Source: Oxalobacter sp. (lineage in GTDB: Bacteria; Pseudomonadota; Gammaproteobacteria; Burkholderiales; Burkholderiaceae_D). Taken from it: a stretch of DNA of 64,000 bases. The stretch's first letter is position 1, and the number at the start of each line of letters is the position of its first letter. Made by a program: the position numbers and the translations under genes. This document shows, piece by piece, positions 11,616 to 20,279 of this stretch. The notes under the pieces are model-generated. The model saw only the letters and a list, made by a program, of their open reading frames with translations. It had not been told where the DNA came from and did not search any database. The stretch lies in assembly GCA_018384065.1 (NCBI GenBank), contig JAHAYL010000056.1:1-64000 (forward strand). The letters run 5' to 3'.

Positions 11616-11645
11616 GTGAAAAAACCAACAGTAGGGAGATATAAT
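11616..11645 (+). promoter_or_regulatory. Candidate murJ promoter placed against the start codon
   Basis: A perfect TATAAT lies at 11640-11645, with GTGAAA at 11616-11621 as a weak -35 (18-bp spacer). The predicted transcription start, near 11652, is about 2 nt from the murJ ATG at 11654. No Shine-Dalgarno sequence lies before that ATG. Confidence 0.5.
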
Positions 11646-11653
11646 GCCCTCCC

Positions 11654-13204
11654 ATGAACTTCCTGAAGACGTTTTTCTCAGTATCCGCATTTACCCTGCT
11701 TTCCCGCATCACCGGTCTGATACGGGAACTACTGGTGGCAAAGGCATTTGGCGCATCTGGTCTGACCGATGCGTTTTTTGTCGCATTCCGGATTCCAAAC
11801 CTGCTGAGAAGGCTCTTTGCGGAAGGCGCGTTCTCGCAGGCGTTTGTCCCGATCCTGGCGGAATATACCAATAAAAAAGACAGGGCAGAGACAAAACAGC
11901 TGGTGGACAAGGTTGCCACTGCATTGGCATGGACTTTGATACTTGTCTGTTTCCTTGGGATTGTCTTTGCAAATTATGTAGTCTATGCCATTGCGACAGG
12001 ACTTGACGGCAATGCGGAAATCTTCAGTGTTTCCGTCCTGATGACGCAGATCATGTTTCCTTATATCCTGTTCATGTCATTGGTTGCTTTGGCAGGCGGG
12101 ATCCTCAATACAAACCGTGAATTCAAGATTCCCGCTTTCACCCCTGTCCTGCTCAACATCTCTTTCATCGTTGCTTCGCTTTTTGTCGCACCGTTACTGG
12201 AGAGGCCGATCCTGGCATTGGCTGGAGCTGTTTTTGTCGGCGGGCTGCTGCAGTTGGGCATCCAGATTCCCTGGCTGAAGAAAATCGGTATGCTGCCAAG
12301 GATTTCCTTCAATATCCTTGGCGCGTTCCGCAACCCGGGGGTCCGCCGTATCATCGGGCAGATGATTCCTGCCATCTTTGCTTCATCGGTGGCGCAGGTC
12401 AGCCTGATGATCAACACCAATATCGCTTCCAGGCTTGCGCATGGCAGTGTTTCCTGGATTTCCTATGCTGACCGGTTGATGGAATTCCCGAATGCCCTGC
12501 TGGGGGTTGCGCTGGGTACCATCCTGCTGCCCAGCCTGTCCAAGGCCCATGCCGGCAATGATACCCAAGAGTATTCGTCTTTGCTTGACTGGGGGCTCCG
12601 TATGACACTGATGCTGGCCATGCCTGCTGCAGTCATGCTGATGACCCTGCCGGTTCCCTGTACCACAACCCTGTTCCATTACGGCCGTTTCAGTGCGGTG
12701 GATGTCGCCATGACAGCCAAATCCCTTGTTGCCTATGGTGTTGGCTTGACGGGGCTTGTCATGATCCGGGTGCTGGCACCAGCGTTCTATGCCCGTCAGG
12801 ACATCAAGACACCTGTGAAAATCGGCATTTTCACCCTGATTGTCACCCAGGTGCTCAACTTCCTGTTTGTCCCGATTTTTGACCATGCTGGACTGTCCCT
12901 GTCCATCGGATTGGCTGGATGCGCCAATGCATTGCTCCTTTATGTCATGTTACGGAAACGCGGTGTCTATAAACCACAGAAAGGATGGGGGTATTTCTTT
13001 GTCCGGGTGGTGGCGGCATTGATCCTGCTGGCGGGTGCCTCACTGTGGATTGCTGACCAGTTTGACTGGATTGGCATGAAATCCCAGCCTTTCATGCGCA
13101 TCGGTGCCATGGCATTGGTCATGGTCTTCTGCGGTATTGTCTATTTCGGTTCCCTGTTTGCCATGGGGTTCCGCATCAGGGACTTCCTGCGCCGGTCAAA
13201 ATAA
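11654..13204 (+). CDS. murJ: Lipid II flippase MurJ (MviN)
   Basis: A protein of 516 residues, an inner-membrane MOP-superfamily transporter that flips lipid II for peptidoglycan synthesis. The start MNFLKTFFSVSAFTLLSRITGLIRELLVAKAFG matches the family, with the conserved arginine region of TM1 and the following DAFFVAFRIPNLLRRLFAEGAFSQAF block. The hydrophobicity pattern fits 14 membrane helices. The start is fixed by homology; there is no ribosome site, and a TATAAT lies immediately upstream. The gene is divergent from rplU and convergent with uup, with 48 bp between. Confidence 0.95.
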   Translation: MNFLKTFFSVSAFTLLSRITGLIRELLVAKAFGASGLTDAFFVAFRIPNLLRRLFAEGAFSQAFVPILAEYTNKKDRAETKQLVDKVATALAWTLILVCFLGIVFANYVVYAIATGLDGNAEIFSVSVLMTQIMFPYILFMSLVALAGGILNTNREFKIPAFTPVLLNISFIVASLFVAPLLERPILALAGAVFVGGLLQLGIQIPWLKKIGMLPRISFNILGAFRNPGVRRIIGQMIPAIFASSVAQVSLMINTNIASRLAHGSVSWISYADRLMEFPNALLGVALGTILLPSLSKAHAGNDTQEYSSLLDWGLRMTLMLAMPAAVMLMTLPVPCTTTLFHYGRFSAVDVAMTAKSLVAYGVGLTGLVMIRVLAPAFYARQDIKTPVKIGIFTLIVTQVLNFLFVPIFDHAGLSLSIGLAGCANALLLYVMLRKRGVYKPQKGWGYFFVRVVAALILLAGASLWIADQFDWIGMKSQPFMRIGAMALVMVFCGIVYFGSLFAMGFRIRDFLRRSK

Positions 13205-13252
13205 CCTGTCATTGGGAAATTTTTCTTTCCGGTGAAGTTTCCGGGAACGTAA

Positions 13253-15178
13253 TCATCCTGCCGTCTTTGCTTCCAGTTCCTCCCACCGTTCCATGCATGC
13301 CATCAGTTCTTCCTCGATTTCGACAAAACGTCTGTTGAGCCGGATGCCTTCAATGCCATCTCCTGAATAGATGGCAGGGTTGTTGAGCTGTTGGGAAACC
13401 TGTGCCTGCTCACTTTCCAGTGCGGCAATCCTTGCGGGCAGGGCATCCAGCTCACGTTGGTCCTTGTAACTGAGCTTCCTGCGCTGTTTCTGCTGGGAAG
13501 TATTTTTTCGGACAGGAGCAGATTTCCCTTCATCCTGACCGGAGCCCGCCGGGTTTCTGGGTTTCGTGGCAGCAGGCTGGGGGGATGGACGGGTACGTTC
13601 CCAGTCACTGTAACCGCCGGCGTATTCCCGCCATAGCCCGTTTCCTTCTGCGGCAATGACTTGGGTCACCACATTGTCGAGGAAAGCGCGGTCATGGCTG
13701 ACCAGGAATACTGTACCATCATAGTCCAGGAGCAATGCTTCAAGCAGCTCAAGGGTGTCGATATCCAGGTCATTTGTCGGCTCATCCAGTACCAGGACAT
13801 TGGCAGGACGGGCGAACAGGCGCGCCAGCAGCAACCGGTTCTTTTCTCCTCCTGAGCAGGAAGACACCGGTGAACGTGCCCGGTCAGGCGTGAAGAGGAA
13901 ATCTGAAAGATAACTCATCACATGTTTGCGCTGTCCCCCGACCTCAACATAATCGCTGCCAGGGGAAATCGTATCAATCAGAGTGTCATTGTCGTTGAGC
14001 TGCGCACGCATCTGGTCAAAATAGGCAATCTGCAGACGGGAGCCTAAACGCACTTCACCGGTATCAGGCGGGATTTCACCGAGGATCATCCTCAACAGGG
14101 TGGTTTTGCCAATGCCGTTCGGACCGATAACCCCGACTTTGTCTCCCCGCAGGATGATATCGGAGAAATCCCTGACAATCTGACGGTTGCCGAACGATTT
14201 GCTGACATTGGCCAGTTCTGCAACCAGTTTCCCTGACCGTTCCCCTGAAGACAGGGACAGCCGCACCTGTCCTTGCCGTTCCCGCCGTGCAGCACGTTCA
14301 AGCCGTAGGGCCTCAAGGCGCCTGACGCGGCCTTCGTTGCGTGTGCGGCGGGCCTCAATGCCTTTGCGGATCCAGACCTCTTCCTGGGCAAGGAATCTGT
14401 CAAACTTTGCGTGTTCGATGGCTTCCACTTCCAGCAGTTTTGCCTTGGTTTCCTTATAGGTGCTGAAATTACCGGGGAAAGAAAGCAGCCTGCCACGGTC
14501 AAGTTCGACAATACGGGTGGCGATATTGTCCAGGAAACGGCGGTCATGGGTGATGAAGACAAGGCTGCCACGGAAATCCTTCAGGATGTTTTCAAGCCAG
14601 AGGATCGACTCAAAATCCAGGTGGTTGGTCGGCTCATCCAGCATCAGCAGGTCAGGTGCACCGACCAGTCCCCGGGCAAGGGCGACCCGCTTGTACTGTC
14701 CACCGGAAAGATTGCCGATCCGGCCATCCCGGTTCAGGGAAAGCCGGTCAAGGATGTTCCCGACGCGGTGGTTCAGGTTCCAGGCATCCGTGGTGTCCAA
14801 CTGGTTCTGCAGTGCCATGAAACGTTCCAGCGTCTTGGGGTCATTGCTGCTTTCCAGTTTTTCGGAAAGCAGCCTGTATTCATCCATCAGCCCATGGATT
14901 TCATCCAAGGCGGAAGAGACAACTTCAAAAACCGTCTTGTCTTCAGGATAGTCAGGATCCTGCTCAACATAGGCTATGGAAAGGTCCTGTTGGATGTTCA
15001 GGGATCCGTCGTCCAGCTGTGCCTGTCCGGCAAGCACCTGCAGCAGGGAAGATTTACCTGTGCCATTACGGCCGATAAGTCCGATTTTCTCGCCGGCTTC
15101 CATGGAGAAGCAGGCATGGTCCAGCATCGGATAATGCCCGAATGCAAGCTGTGCGTCCCAAAGCGTAATGATTGCCAT
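13253..15178 (-). CDS. uup: ABC-F family ATPase, Uup type
   Basis: A protein of 641 residues, soluble, with two ABC domains and no membrane segment. Walker A sequences are GRNGTGKSS and GPNGIGKTT, and the signatures are LSGGQYKR and CSGGEKNR. The linker region between them is rich in Arg and Glu. A charged linker and a C-terminal coiled coil (about 560-641) point to Uup rather than EttA or YheS. Uup acts on ribosomes or on branched DNA intermediates; which dominates is unsettled. The ATG at 15178 (MAIITLWDAQLAFG) is chosen because the frame upstream of it reads into a tRNA-flanking region. Confidence 0.9.
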   Translation of the reverse strand: MAIITLWDAQLAFGHYPMLDHACFSMEAGEKIGLIGRNGTGKSSLLQVLAGQAQLDDGSLNIQQDLSIAYVEQDPDYPEDKTVFEVVSSALDEIHGLMDEYRLLSEKLESSNDPKTLERFMALQNQLDTTDAWNLNHRVGNILDRLSLNRDGRIGNLSGGQYKRVALARGLVGAPDLLMLDEPTNHLDFESILWLENILKDFRGSLVFITHDRRFLDNIATRIVELDRGRLLSFPGNFSTYKETKAKLLEVEAIEHAKFDRFLAQEEVWIRKGIEARRTRNEGRVRRLEALRLERAARRERQGQVRLSLSSGERSGKLVAELANVSKSFGNRQIVRDFSDIILRGDKVGVIGPNGIGKTTLLRMILGEIPPDTGEVRLGSRLQIAYFDQMRAQLNDNDTLIDTISPGSDYVEVGGQRKHVMSYLSDFLFTPDRARSPVSSCSGGEKNRLLLARLFARPANVLVLDEPTNDLDIDTLELLEALLLDYDGTVFLVSHDRAFLDNVVTQVIAAEGNGLWREYAGGYSDWERTRPSPQPAATKPRNPAGSGQDEGKSAPVRKNTSQQKQRRKLSYKDQRELDALPARIAALESEQAQVSQQLNNPAIYSGDGIEGIRLNRRFVEIEEELMACMERWEELEAKTAG

Positions 15179-15293
15179 AATGCGGATCCCTGAAACAGAG
15201 GAATGAGACATTGTACAGGGTCTGGTGGAAAATGATGGTACCTGGCTCTCGTATTGATGGCAGGCTTGAGGTAAAATACATCCTTCTTGGCGT

Positions 15294-15368
15294 CTCGCCA
15301 TAGTACAACGGATAGTACCCATGCCTCCTAAGCGTGTAATGCAGGTTCGATTCCTGCTGGCGGGACCA
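15294..15368 (+). tRNA. tRNA-Arg (anticodon CCT)
   Basis: A 75-nt cloverleaf. The acceptor CTCGCCA pairs with TGGCGGG, U8 A9 is present, and the D stem is GTAC/GTAC. The anticodon stem is CATGC/GCGTG with loop CTCCTAA, so the anticodon is CCT. The T arm is GCAGG-TTCGATT-CCTGC, the discriminator is A, and CCA is encoded. It reads AGG codons. Confidence 0.92.
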
Positions 15369-15380
15369 TTTTAGGATAAC

Positions 15381-15405
15381 AAGCCGTCTCATGACGGCTT
15401 TTTTA
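15381..15405 (+). terminator. Terminator of tRNA-Arg(CCT)
   Basis: A perfect 8-bp stem AAGCCGTC/GACGGCTT with loop TCAT is followed by TTTTATTTTT, 12 nt after the tRNA. Confidence 0.85.
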
Positions 15406-15563
15406 TTTTTAAATCAATAAATTGGATGGCTTTTTGCCTGATGGGTCCCCAAAGAAAGGGTGAAAGCCTTTTTACGAGGTTATATTTTATTTTGGGATGC
15501 AAAGAGGATAACTGGGGAATGGCTTGGGCATCATGGGGATGATGCCCTGTTTTTGGCTGAAAA

Positions 15564-15577
15564 TTGACATAGGTCAA
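15564..15577. promoter_or_regulatory. FNR/CRP-family-like palindrome, distal oxc site
   Basis: TTGAC-ATAG-GTCAA is a perfect 5-bp inverted repeat with a 4-nt spacer, the architecture of FNR/DNR-family sites (TTGAT-N4-ATCAA in E. coli FNR). Its centre is 72 bp upstream of the second copy, close to seven helical turns. Confidence 0.6.
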
Positions 15578-15635
15578 TAAATTGTGCCACTGGCATCCGA
15601 AAGCCCTGAATAGCACGGTTTCTCTACCCTCAAAA

Positions 15636-15649
15636 TTGACTTAGGTCAA
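15636..15649. promoter_or_regulatory. FNR/CRP-family-like palindrome, proximal oxc site
   Basis: TTGAC-TTAG-GTCAA is the same palindrome as the distal site, with one spacer difference and matching AAA before it. Its centre (15642.5) is 41.5 bp upstream of the start predicted from the CATACT -10, the standard class II activator position for FNR-family proteins. Confidence 0.65.
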
Positions 15650-15671
15650 CGGTATTTTCAGCCTTATCAGG

Positions 15672-15677
15672 CATACT
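15672..15677 (+). promoter_or_regulatory. Candidate oxc -10 element
   Basis: CATACT matches the TATAAT consensus at 4 of 6 positions. It would place +1 near 15684 and give a 5' leader of about 50 nt. No good -35 is present, as expected for an activator-dependent promoter. Confidence 0.45.
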
Positions 15678-15733
15678 CTGAGTTGACGTTTTTTGACGTT
15701 TACATCAAAACTAACCAAAGAAAGGTATTGCTC

Positions 15734-17431
15734 ATGAGTAACGAAGAAAATGTAGAATTGACTGATGGCTTCCATCTGTTGATTGATGTCCTGAAAGACA
15801 ATGGTATTGATACCATGTATGGCGTTGTCGGTATTCCTATCACCAACCTGGCACGTCTGTGGCAGGAAGATGGCCAGAAGTTCTACAGCTTCCGTGCAGA
15901 ACAGCATGCTGGTTATGCAGCATCTATCGCCGGTTACATCCAGGGTAAACCTGGCGTAGCTCTGACCGTTTCCGCACCAGGCTTCCTGAATGGTGTTACC
16001 GCTCTGGCACACGCAACCACCAACTGCTTCCCAATGCTGTTGCTGTCTGGTTCTTCCGAACGTGACATCGTCGACCTGCAGCAGGGCGACTATGAAGAAA
16101 TGGACCAGTTCCAGATCGCTAAACCACATTGTAAAGCTTCCTACCGTATCAACAGCATCCGCGATATTCCTATCGGTATCGCACGTGCAATGCGTACCGC
16201 CCTGACCGGCCGTCCAGGTGGTGTCTATGTTGACCTCCCAGCACGTCTGTTCGGTCAGACCATGCCTCTGGCAGAAGCAAACGCACTGCGCTTCACCCCA
16301 GCTCCTATCGGTGGTGCTGGCGCTGCTGCAGCTGATGTTGCACGCGCTGCAGACGTCATCAAGGCAGCTAAGAAACCAGTTGCTGTCATCGGTAAAGGCT
16401 GTGCTTATGCACGTGCTGAAGCTGAAGTCAAGGCTTTCATCGAAGAAACCGGCATCCCATTCCTGCCAATGGGCATGGGTAAAGGTACCATTCCTGACAA
16501 CCATCCACTGTCCGCTGCTGCAAACCGTGCACGTGCACTGGCAGGTTGCGACGTCTGCATCCTGATTGCTGCACGTCTGAACTGGCTGATGCAGCATGGT
16601 AAAGGCAAGACCTGGGGCAATGAACTGAAGAAATACGTCCAGTTCGATGTACTGGCTCAGGAAATCGATTCCAACCAGCCAATCGCTGCTCCAGTTGTCG
16701 GTGACGTCAAGGTTACCCTGCCTCAGGTTACCGCTGCTGTCAAAGGCTACAAGGCTCCAGCAGAATGGTGCAAGGAAATCTTTGACAAGGTTGCTGCAAA
16801 CAAGGAAAAACTGAAAGTCAAACTGACCACCTACAATGGCGGCGAAATGAACTATCAGAATTCCCTGAACGTTGTCAAGGAATACATTGCTGCTAATCCA
16901 AATGTCAACCTGGTCAACGAAGGTGCAAACGCTCTGGACAACACCCGTATGGTTGTTGACATCCTGCAGCCACGCCGTCGTCTGGACACCGGTACCTGGG
17001 GTGTTATGGGTATTGGTATGGGTTACTGCGTTGCAGCAGCAACTTGTACGTCCGACCCAGTCATTGCTGTTGAAGGTGACTCTGCATTCGGCTTCTCCGG
17101 TATGGAAATCGAAACCATCACCCGTTATCAGCTGCCAGTTACCATCATCGTCATGAACAACGGTGGTATCTACAAGGGTAACGAAGAAGGTCCTAACGGT
17201 CAGGTTTCCTGTACCCGTCTGGGTCGTGTCCGTTACGACCTGATGATGGAAGCTCTGGGCGGTAAAGGCTACCTGGCCAACAACCCAACCGAGCTGAAGG
17301 CTGCTCTGGAAGAAGCTGTTGCTTCCAAGAAACCATGCTTGATCAACGCTATGATCGACCCAGACGCTGGTGTTGAATCTGGCCGTATCAAGAGCCTGAA
17401 CGTTGTTTCCAACATCGGTAAAAAGAAATAA
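15734..17431 (+). CDS. oxc: Oxalyl-CoA decarboxylase
   Basis: A protein of 565 residues, a thiamine-diphosphate enzyme converting oxalyl-CoA to formyl-CoA and CO2, the central energy-yielding step of oxalate catabolism. Residues known from the O. formigenes enzyme are present at the same numbers: E56 (in AEQHAGYAA), Y120 and E121 (in GDYEEMD). The ThDP/Mg motif [26 protein letters not shown] and the C-terminal [12 protein letters not shown] segment follow. The ATG at 15734 ([12 protein letters not shown]) matches the known N-terminus; the in-frame extension to 15683 has no support. Codons are strongly biased to CGT, GGT, GCT and CTG, unlike neighbouring genes, as expected for an abundant protein. 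No frc or oxlT gene is in the window. Confidence 0.98.
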   Translation: MSNEENVELTDGFHLLIDVLKDNGIDTMYGVVGIPITNLARLWQEDGQKFYSFRAEQHAGYAASIAGYIQGKPGVALTVSAPGFLNGVTALAHATTNCFPMLLLSGSSERDIVDLQQGDYEEMDQFQIAKPHCKASYRINSIRDIPIGIARAMRTALTGRPGGVYVDLPARLFGQTMPLAEANALRFTPAPIGGAGAAAADVARAADVIKAAKKPVAVIGKGCAYARAEAEVKAFIEETGIPFLPMGMGKGTIPDNHPLSAAANRARALAGCDVCILIAARLNWLMQHGKGKTWGNELKKYVQFDVLAQEIDSNQPIAAPVVGDVKVTLPQVTAAVKGYKAPAEWCKEIFDKVAANKEKLKVKLTTYNGGEMNYQNSLNVVKEYIAANPNVNLVNEGANALDNTRMVVDILQPRRRLDTGTWGVMGIGMGYCVAAATCTSDPVIAVEGDSAFGFSGMEIETITRYQLPVTIIVMNNGGIYKGNEEGPNGQVSCTRLGRVRYDLMMEALGGKGYLANNPTELKAALEEAVASKKPCLINAMIDPDAGVESGRIKSLNVVSNIGKKK

Positions 17432-17461
17432 TCAACCCGGTTGATTATTGATTGGATCCGG

Positions 17462-17485
17462 CTTCCCGGCCTTCGGGCTGGGAAG
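17462..17485 (+). other. UUCG-capped hairpin after oxc
   Basis: A 10-bp stem CTTCCCGGCC/GGCTGGGAAG with one G-U pair closes on a TTCG tetraloop. It lies 30 nt past the oxc stop and upstream of the terminator. There is no T-run, so it may protect the mRNA 3' end. Confidence 0.6.
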
Positions 17486-17502
17486 GGTTCTCGTTCAAAA
17501 GA

Positions 17503-17531
17503 CCCCTTAAGTCCGCTTAAGGGGTTTTTTT
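17503..17531 (+). terminator. oxc terminator
   Basis: A perfect 9-bp stem CCCCTTAAG/CTTAAGGGG with a 4-nt loop is followed by seven T. Confidence 0.93.
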
Positions 17532-17586
17532 CTTGAAACCATACGGAATCCAATCGAAGGGTTCATGGCATTAAGGAGCCTGGAAA

Positions 17587-18405
17587 ATGTTCGAATGGGT
17601 CAAATCCATGCTGATAAAACGGAAATCGATTGAAAAAACAGAATCACAACGCCGGTCTCTGCCAGGAAAACAGCGTATCCGGATTGCACCGGTCACCCTG
17701 TCGGAAAGCGGTGGTATCCGCTATCTGCATTTCGGTACCAAATGGATCCAAGGGGCCATGCGGATCCGGAACCCCAACCAGCTTATCCTTTCATACAGCC
17801 ACAAGATGGTTGCCTGGATGCTGTTCAACAGGAATCCGCATCAGATTGCCCATCTGGGCTTGGGATCGGCTTCACTGACAAAATTCGGTTATGCAACCTT
17901 TCCAGACAGCATCACCCATGTTGCAGAAATCAATCCAGAAGTCATTGCCGTCTGCCATAGCATGTTTGCATTGCCGCCAGACAATGAGCGGTTGCATGTC
18001 CATCTGGTCAATGCCTTGGATTTTGTCAAACAAGCGGAATACACAGGCGCATTCGATATCCTGCACGTTGACCTGTATGATGCAGAGTCACGTGGACCGG
18101 TGCTTGATACGCCGGAATTCTACGCTGATTGTTATAGATGCCTGAAAGAAGATGGCATCATGGCAGTCAATCTGTTTGGTGAAGTGCCCAGTTATGATAA
18201 GAACATCAGGGCAATCAAACAGTCTTTCCGCGAAGTCGTTCCGATGACACCGATTCCTGAAGGGAATGTCATCGTCCTCGCATTCAAGAAAAGACCGGCC
18301 ATTGACTGGGAACACTTGGATGCAGAGGCAGCCCGGATTAAAGGAGAAACCAGTCTTCCAACGCGGCAATGGATAAAAGACCTTAAGAAAATATGGGGTA
18401 AATAA
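17587..18405 (+). CDS. Spermidine-synthase-like methyltransferase-fold protein
   Basis: A protein of 272 residues related to the spermidine synthase (SpeE) family. The Rossmann core has HLGLGSASL at 89-97 in place of the usual GGGDG loop, VAEINPEV (acidic E114) at the end of strand 2, and LHVDLYD at 159-165. These are the positions that bind the aminopropyl or methyl donor in the family. The N-terminal 40 residues are basic and unlike classical SpeE. No S-adenosylmethionine decarboxylase gene is nearby, so true polyamine synthesis is unproven. It starts 56 bp past the oxc terminator and is probably transcribed separately. Confidence 0.75.
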   Translation: MFEWVKSMLIKRKSIEKTESQRRSLPGKQRIRIAPVTLSESGGIRYLHFGTKWIQGAMRIRNPNQLILSYSHKMVAWMLFNRNPHQIAHLGLGSASLTKFGYATFPDSITHVAEINPEVIAVCHSMFALPPDNERLHVHLVNALDFVKQAEYTGAFDILHVDLYDAESRGPVLDTPEFYADCYRCLKEDGIMAVNLFGEVPSYDKNIRAIKQSFREVVPMTPIPEGNVIVLAFKKRPAIDWEHLDAEAARIKGETSLPTRQWIKDLKKIWGK

Positions 18406-18475
18406 GAGAAGATAGATGATTTTAGTGAATTTTAAGCGATTTTATCTTTCGGGGTTATGTTTAGATGGCATTGGA

Positions 18476-18501
18476 AAAGCGGCATCTGGAGCCGCTTTCC
18501 T
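18476..18501. terminator. Probable terminator between convergent genes
   Basis: An 8-bp stem AAAGCGGC (18476-18483)/GCCGCTTT (18491-18498) lies between the spermidine-synthase-like gene and panB. The T content on both sides is modest. Confidence 0.6.
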
Positions 18502-18528
18502 TTCCTGTTTTCAGGCAGGCTTGGATGA

Positions 18529-19341
18529 TCAGAAACAGTGTTCCTGTGCCGGGAAAGAGCCGTCTTTGACAGCTGCTACATAGGCTTTGATGGCCGCCTC
18601 GATTGAGGTCTGGCCTTCCATGAAATTACGGACAAAGCGGGCTTTCCTGCCAGGATAGACATTCAGCATATCATGCATGACCAGGACCTGACCGGAACAG
18701 TCTGGACCGGCACCGATACCGACAGTCGGGATTCCGACGGCTTCCGTGACGGCTTTACCCAAAGATGCAGGAATCGCCTCAAGCACCATCATGGTTGCAC
18801 CAGCCTCAGCGACCGCTTTTGCATCAGCCATCACTTGGGCTGCCCCATTTTCCGATTTACCTTGGACGCGGTAACCGCCGAACCGGTTGACAGACTGCGG
18901 GGTCAGTCCGACATGACCACAGACAGGGATACTGCGTTCAACCAGATAACGGATGGTGTCAGCAATCAGGATACCGCCTTCCAGTTTCACCATATGGGCG
19001 CCTGCCCGGATCAGTTTGACGGCATTGGCATAAGCGGTTTCCTTGTCAGGATACGTGCCGAAAGGCATATCCGTGACAATCAACGCTGTCTTGTTGCCGC
19101 GGGCAACGCACCTTGTATGGTAAACCATATCTTCAATCAGGACTGGCAGGGTGGAATCCAGCCCTTGGCAGACCATACCCAGGGAGTCTCCAATCAGCAG
19201 GGTCTCAACCCCGCACTGGTCCATCAATGCGGCAAAGCTTGCGTCATAACAGGTCAGCATCGTGATTTTTTCCTGGTTCTGATACAACTTTGCAATGGTG
19301 TTTGTCGTAATGGATTTGCGTTCCTGCAGATAGTTAGCCAT
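18529..19341 (-). CDS. panB: 3-methyl-2-oxobutanoate hydroxymethyltransferase
   Basis: A protein of 270 residues that transfers a hydroxymethyl group from 5,10-methylene-THF to 2-oxoisovalerate, giving ketopantoate, the substrate of Pan[18 protein letters not shown] and [10 protein letters not shown] are the conserved substrate and metal-binding regions. [21 protein letters not shown] and [19 protein letters not shown] are further family blocks. The ATG at 19341 (MANYLQERK) has GAGG five bases upstream and is preferred to the in-frame start at 19368. No panC or panD is adjacent. Confidence 0.95.
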   Translation of the reverse strand: MANYLQERKSITTNTIAKLYQNQEKITMLTCYDASFAALMDQCGVETLLIGDSLGMVCQGLDSTLPVLIEDMVYHTRCVARGNKTALIVTDMPFGTYPDKETAYANAVKLIRAGAHMVKLEGGILIADTIRYLVERSIPVCGHVGLTPQSVNRFGGYRVQGKSENGAAQVMADAKAVAEAGATMMVLEAIPASLGKAVTEAVGIPTVGIGAGPDCSGQVLVMHDMLNVYPGRKARFVRNFMEGQTSIEAAIKAYVAAVKDGSFPAQEHCF

Positions 19342-19424
19342 ATGGACCTCAACAAAGAAAAGGGTCAACCGAAGGCAAAATAATGCCTGCTTTTTACCGT
19401 CATGTCACGCAGCAGGGTCAATAA

Positions 19425-19775
19425 TCACGAACGGAAGATGAAATAAACCGCCCCGACGAGACAGAGCGCAGCCCAGATATAGTCTGTCTTGAAAGGCTGG
19501 TCCATATACAGCATGGCAAATGGGACAAAAACACTGAGCGTGATGACTTCCTGCAGGATTTTGAGCTGTGCAAGGCTGAATGACTGGAAACCGATGCGGT
19601 TTGCGGGCACCTGGAGCATGTATTCACAGAGGGCGATTCCCCAGCTGATAAGGGCAGCGATATACCAGGGTTTTGAGGAAAGGTTCCTTAAATGGCCATA
19701 CCATGCGAATGTCATGAAAACATTGGACATGACAAGGAGGCCAGCGGTCTGGAGGAAAACAGGGATATTGAACAT
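19425..19775 (-). CDS. DMT family membrane protein (DUF486)
   Basis: A protein of 116 residues with four hydrophobic segments (about 3-22, 35-52, 65-85, 95-113) and the family stretch SNVFMTFAWYGHLRN. It is an inner-membrane protein of the small DMT/DUF486 type; its transport substrate is unknown. The ATG at 19775 has GAGG six bases upstream. The in-frame TTG at 19787 is a weaker alternative. The ribosome site overlaps the end of folK, so the genes are probably co-transcribed. Confidence 0.85.
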   Translation of the reverse strand: MFNIPVFLQTAGLLVMSNVFMTFAWYGHLRNLSSKPWYIAALISWGIALCEYMLQVPANRIGFQSFSLAQLKILQEVITLSVFVPFAMLYMDQPFKTDYIWAALCLVGAVYFIFRS

Positions 19776-19783
19776 AAAAAGCC

Positions 19784-20278
19784 TCAAAAGCAGAACGGTT
19801 TAAGTTGAAGGATACGTTGGTCTGCAACCGACTCAACAAATCCCGCTGCGGGTCCTTTGCCCGGAATGACCAGGTCTGGGGCGATTTCAACCAGCGGTAC
19901 AAGGACAAAAGCCCTTTCATGCATACGGGGATGTGGCAGGGTCAGATGTGGTGTATGGCGCTGTTCTGTATTGAACAGCAGCAGGTCAAGGTCCAATGTC
20001 CTTGGGGCATTGGCATAAGGGCGCTCGCGGCCAAAGGCCTTTTCGACCTGCAGCAGGGTATCCAGCAAAGAACCGGCATCCAGTGAGGTCAACAGACGGG
20101 CAACGGCATTGATATAGTCATCCCCTGAGGAATCAACGGGGGCTGTCCGGTAAAGCGCAGAGACAGCATCAACCTGGATGCCGTCAATATGATTGAGCGT
20201 GGCAACAGCATCCTTTACCTGCTGCAATGCATTGCCCAGGTTGGCGCCAAGACCGATATAAGCGGTATTGTCCAGCAT
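19784..20278 (-). CDS. folK: 2-amino-4-hydroxy-6-hydroxymethyldihydropteridine pyrophosphokinase
   Basis: A protein of 164 residues that pyrophosphorylates the pterin precursor in folate synthesis. YIGLGANLGN at the N-terminus, the RTAPVDSSGDDYINAV region and RTLDLDLLLF with the metal-binding aspartates are the HPPK hallmarks. The ATG at 20278 lies one base past the pcnB stop codon, pointing to translational coupling. The upstream frame is an antisense-like extension inside pcnB. The pcnB-folK order is common in proteobacteria. Confidence 0.95.
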   Translation of the reverse strand: MLDNTAYIGLGANLGNALQQVKDAVATLNHIDGIQVDAVSALYRTAPVDSSGDDYINAVARLLTSLDAGSLLDTLLQVEKAFGRERPYANAPRTLDLDLLLFNTEQRHTPHLTLPHPRMHERAFVLVPLVEIAPDLVIPGKGPAAGFVESVADQRILQLKPFCF

Positions 20279-20279
20279 G

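Larger units (their letters stand above)
15406..15733 (+). promoter_or_regulatory. Leader and promoter region of oxc
   Basis: This region of about 330 bp has no supported gene; a 75-codon frame on the minus strand looks random. It contains two near-identical TTGAC-N4-GTCAA palindromes, a candidate -10 at 15672-15677, and closely spaced TTGACGTT repeats near 15683-15700. The oxc start codon is at 15734. Confidence 0.6.

Noticed and set aside
15583-15605. A sigma-54-like GG...GC element upstream of oxc (TGGCATCCGAAAGCCC)
   Set aside because: The GG-GC spacing is 9 bp instead of the required 10, and the class-II FNR-like layout accounts better for the promoter.
15389-15616. A 75-codon frame on the minus strand upstream of oxc
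   Set aside because: It lies across the tRNA terminator and the distal FNR-like palindrome, has no ribosome site and no recognisable feature; regulatory use of this DNA is more likely.
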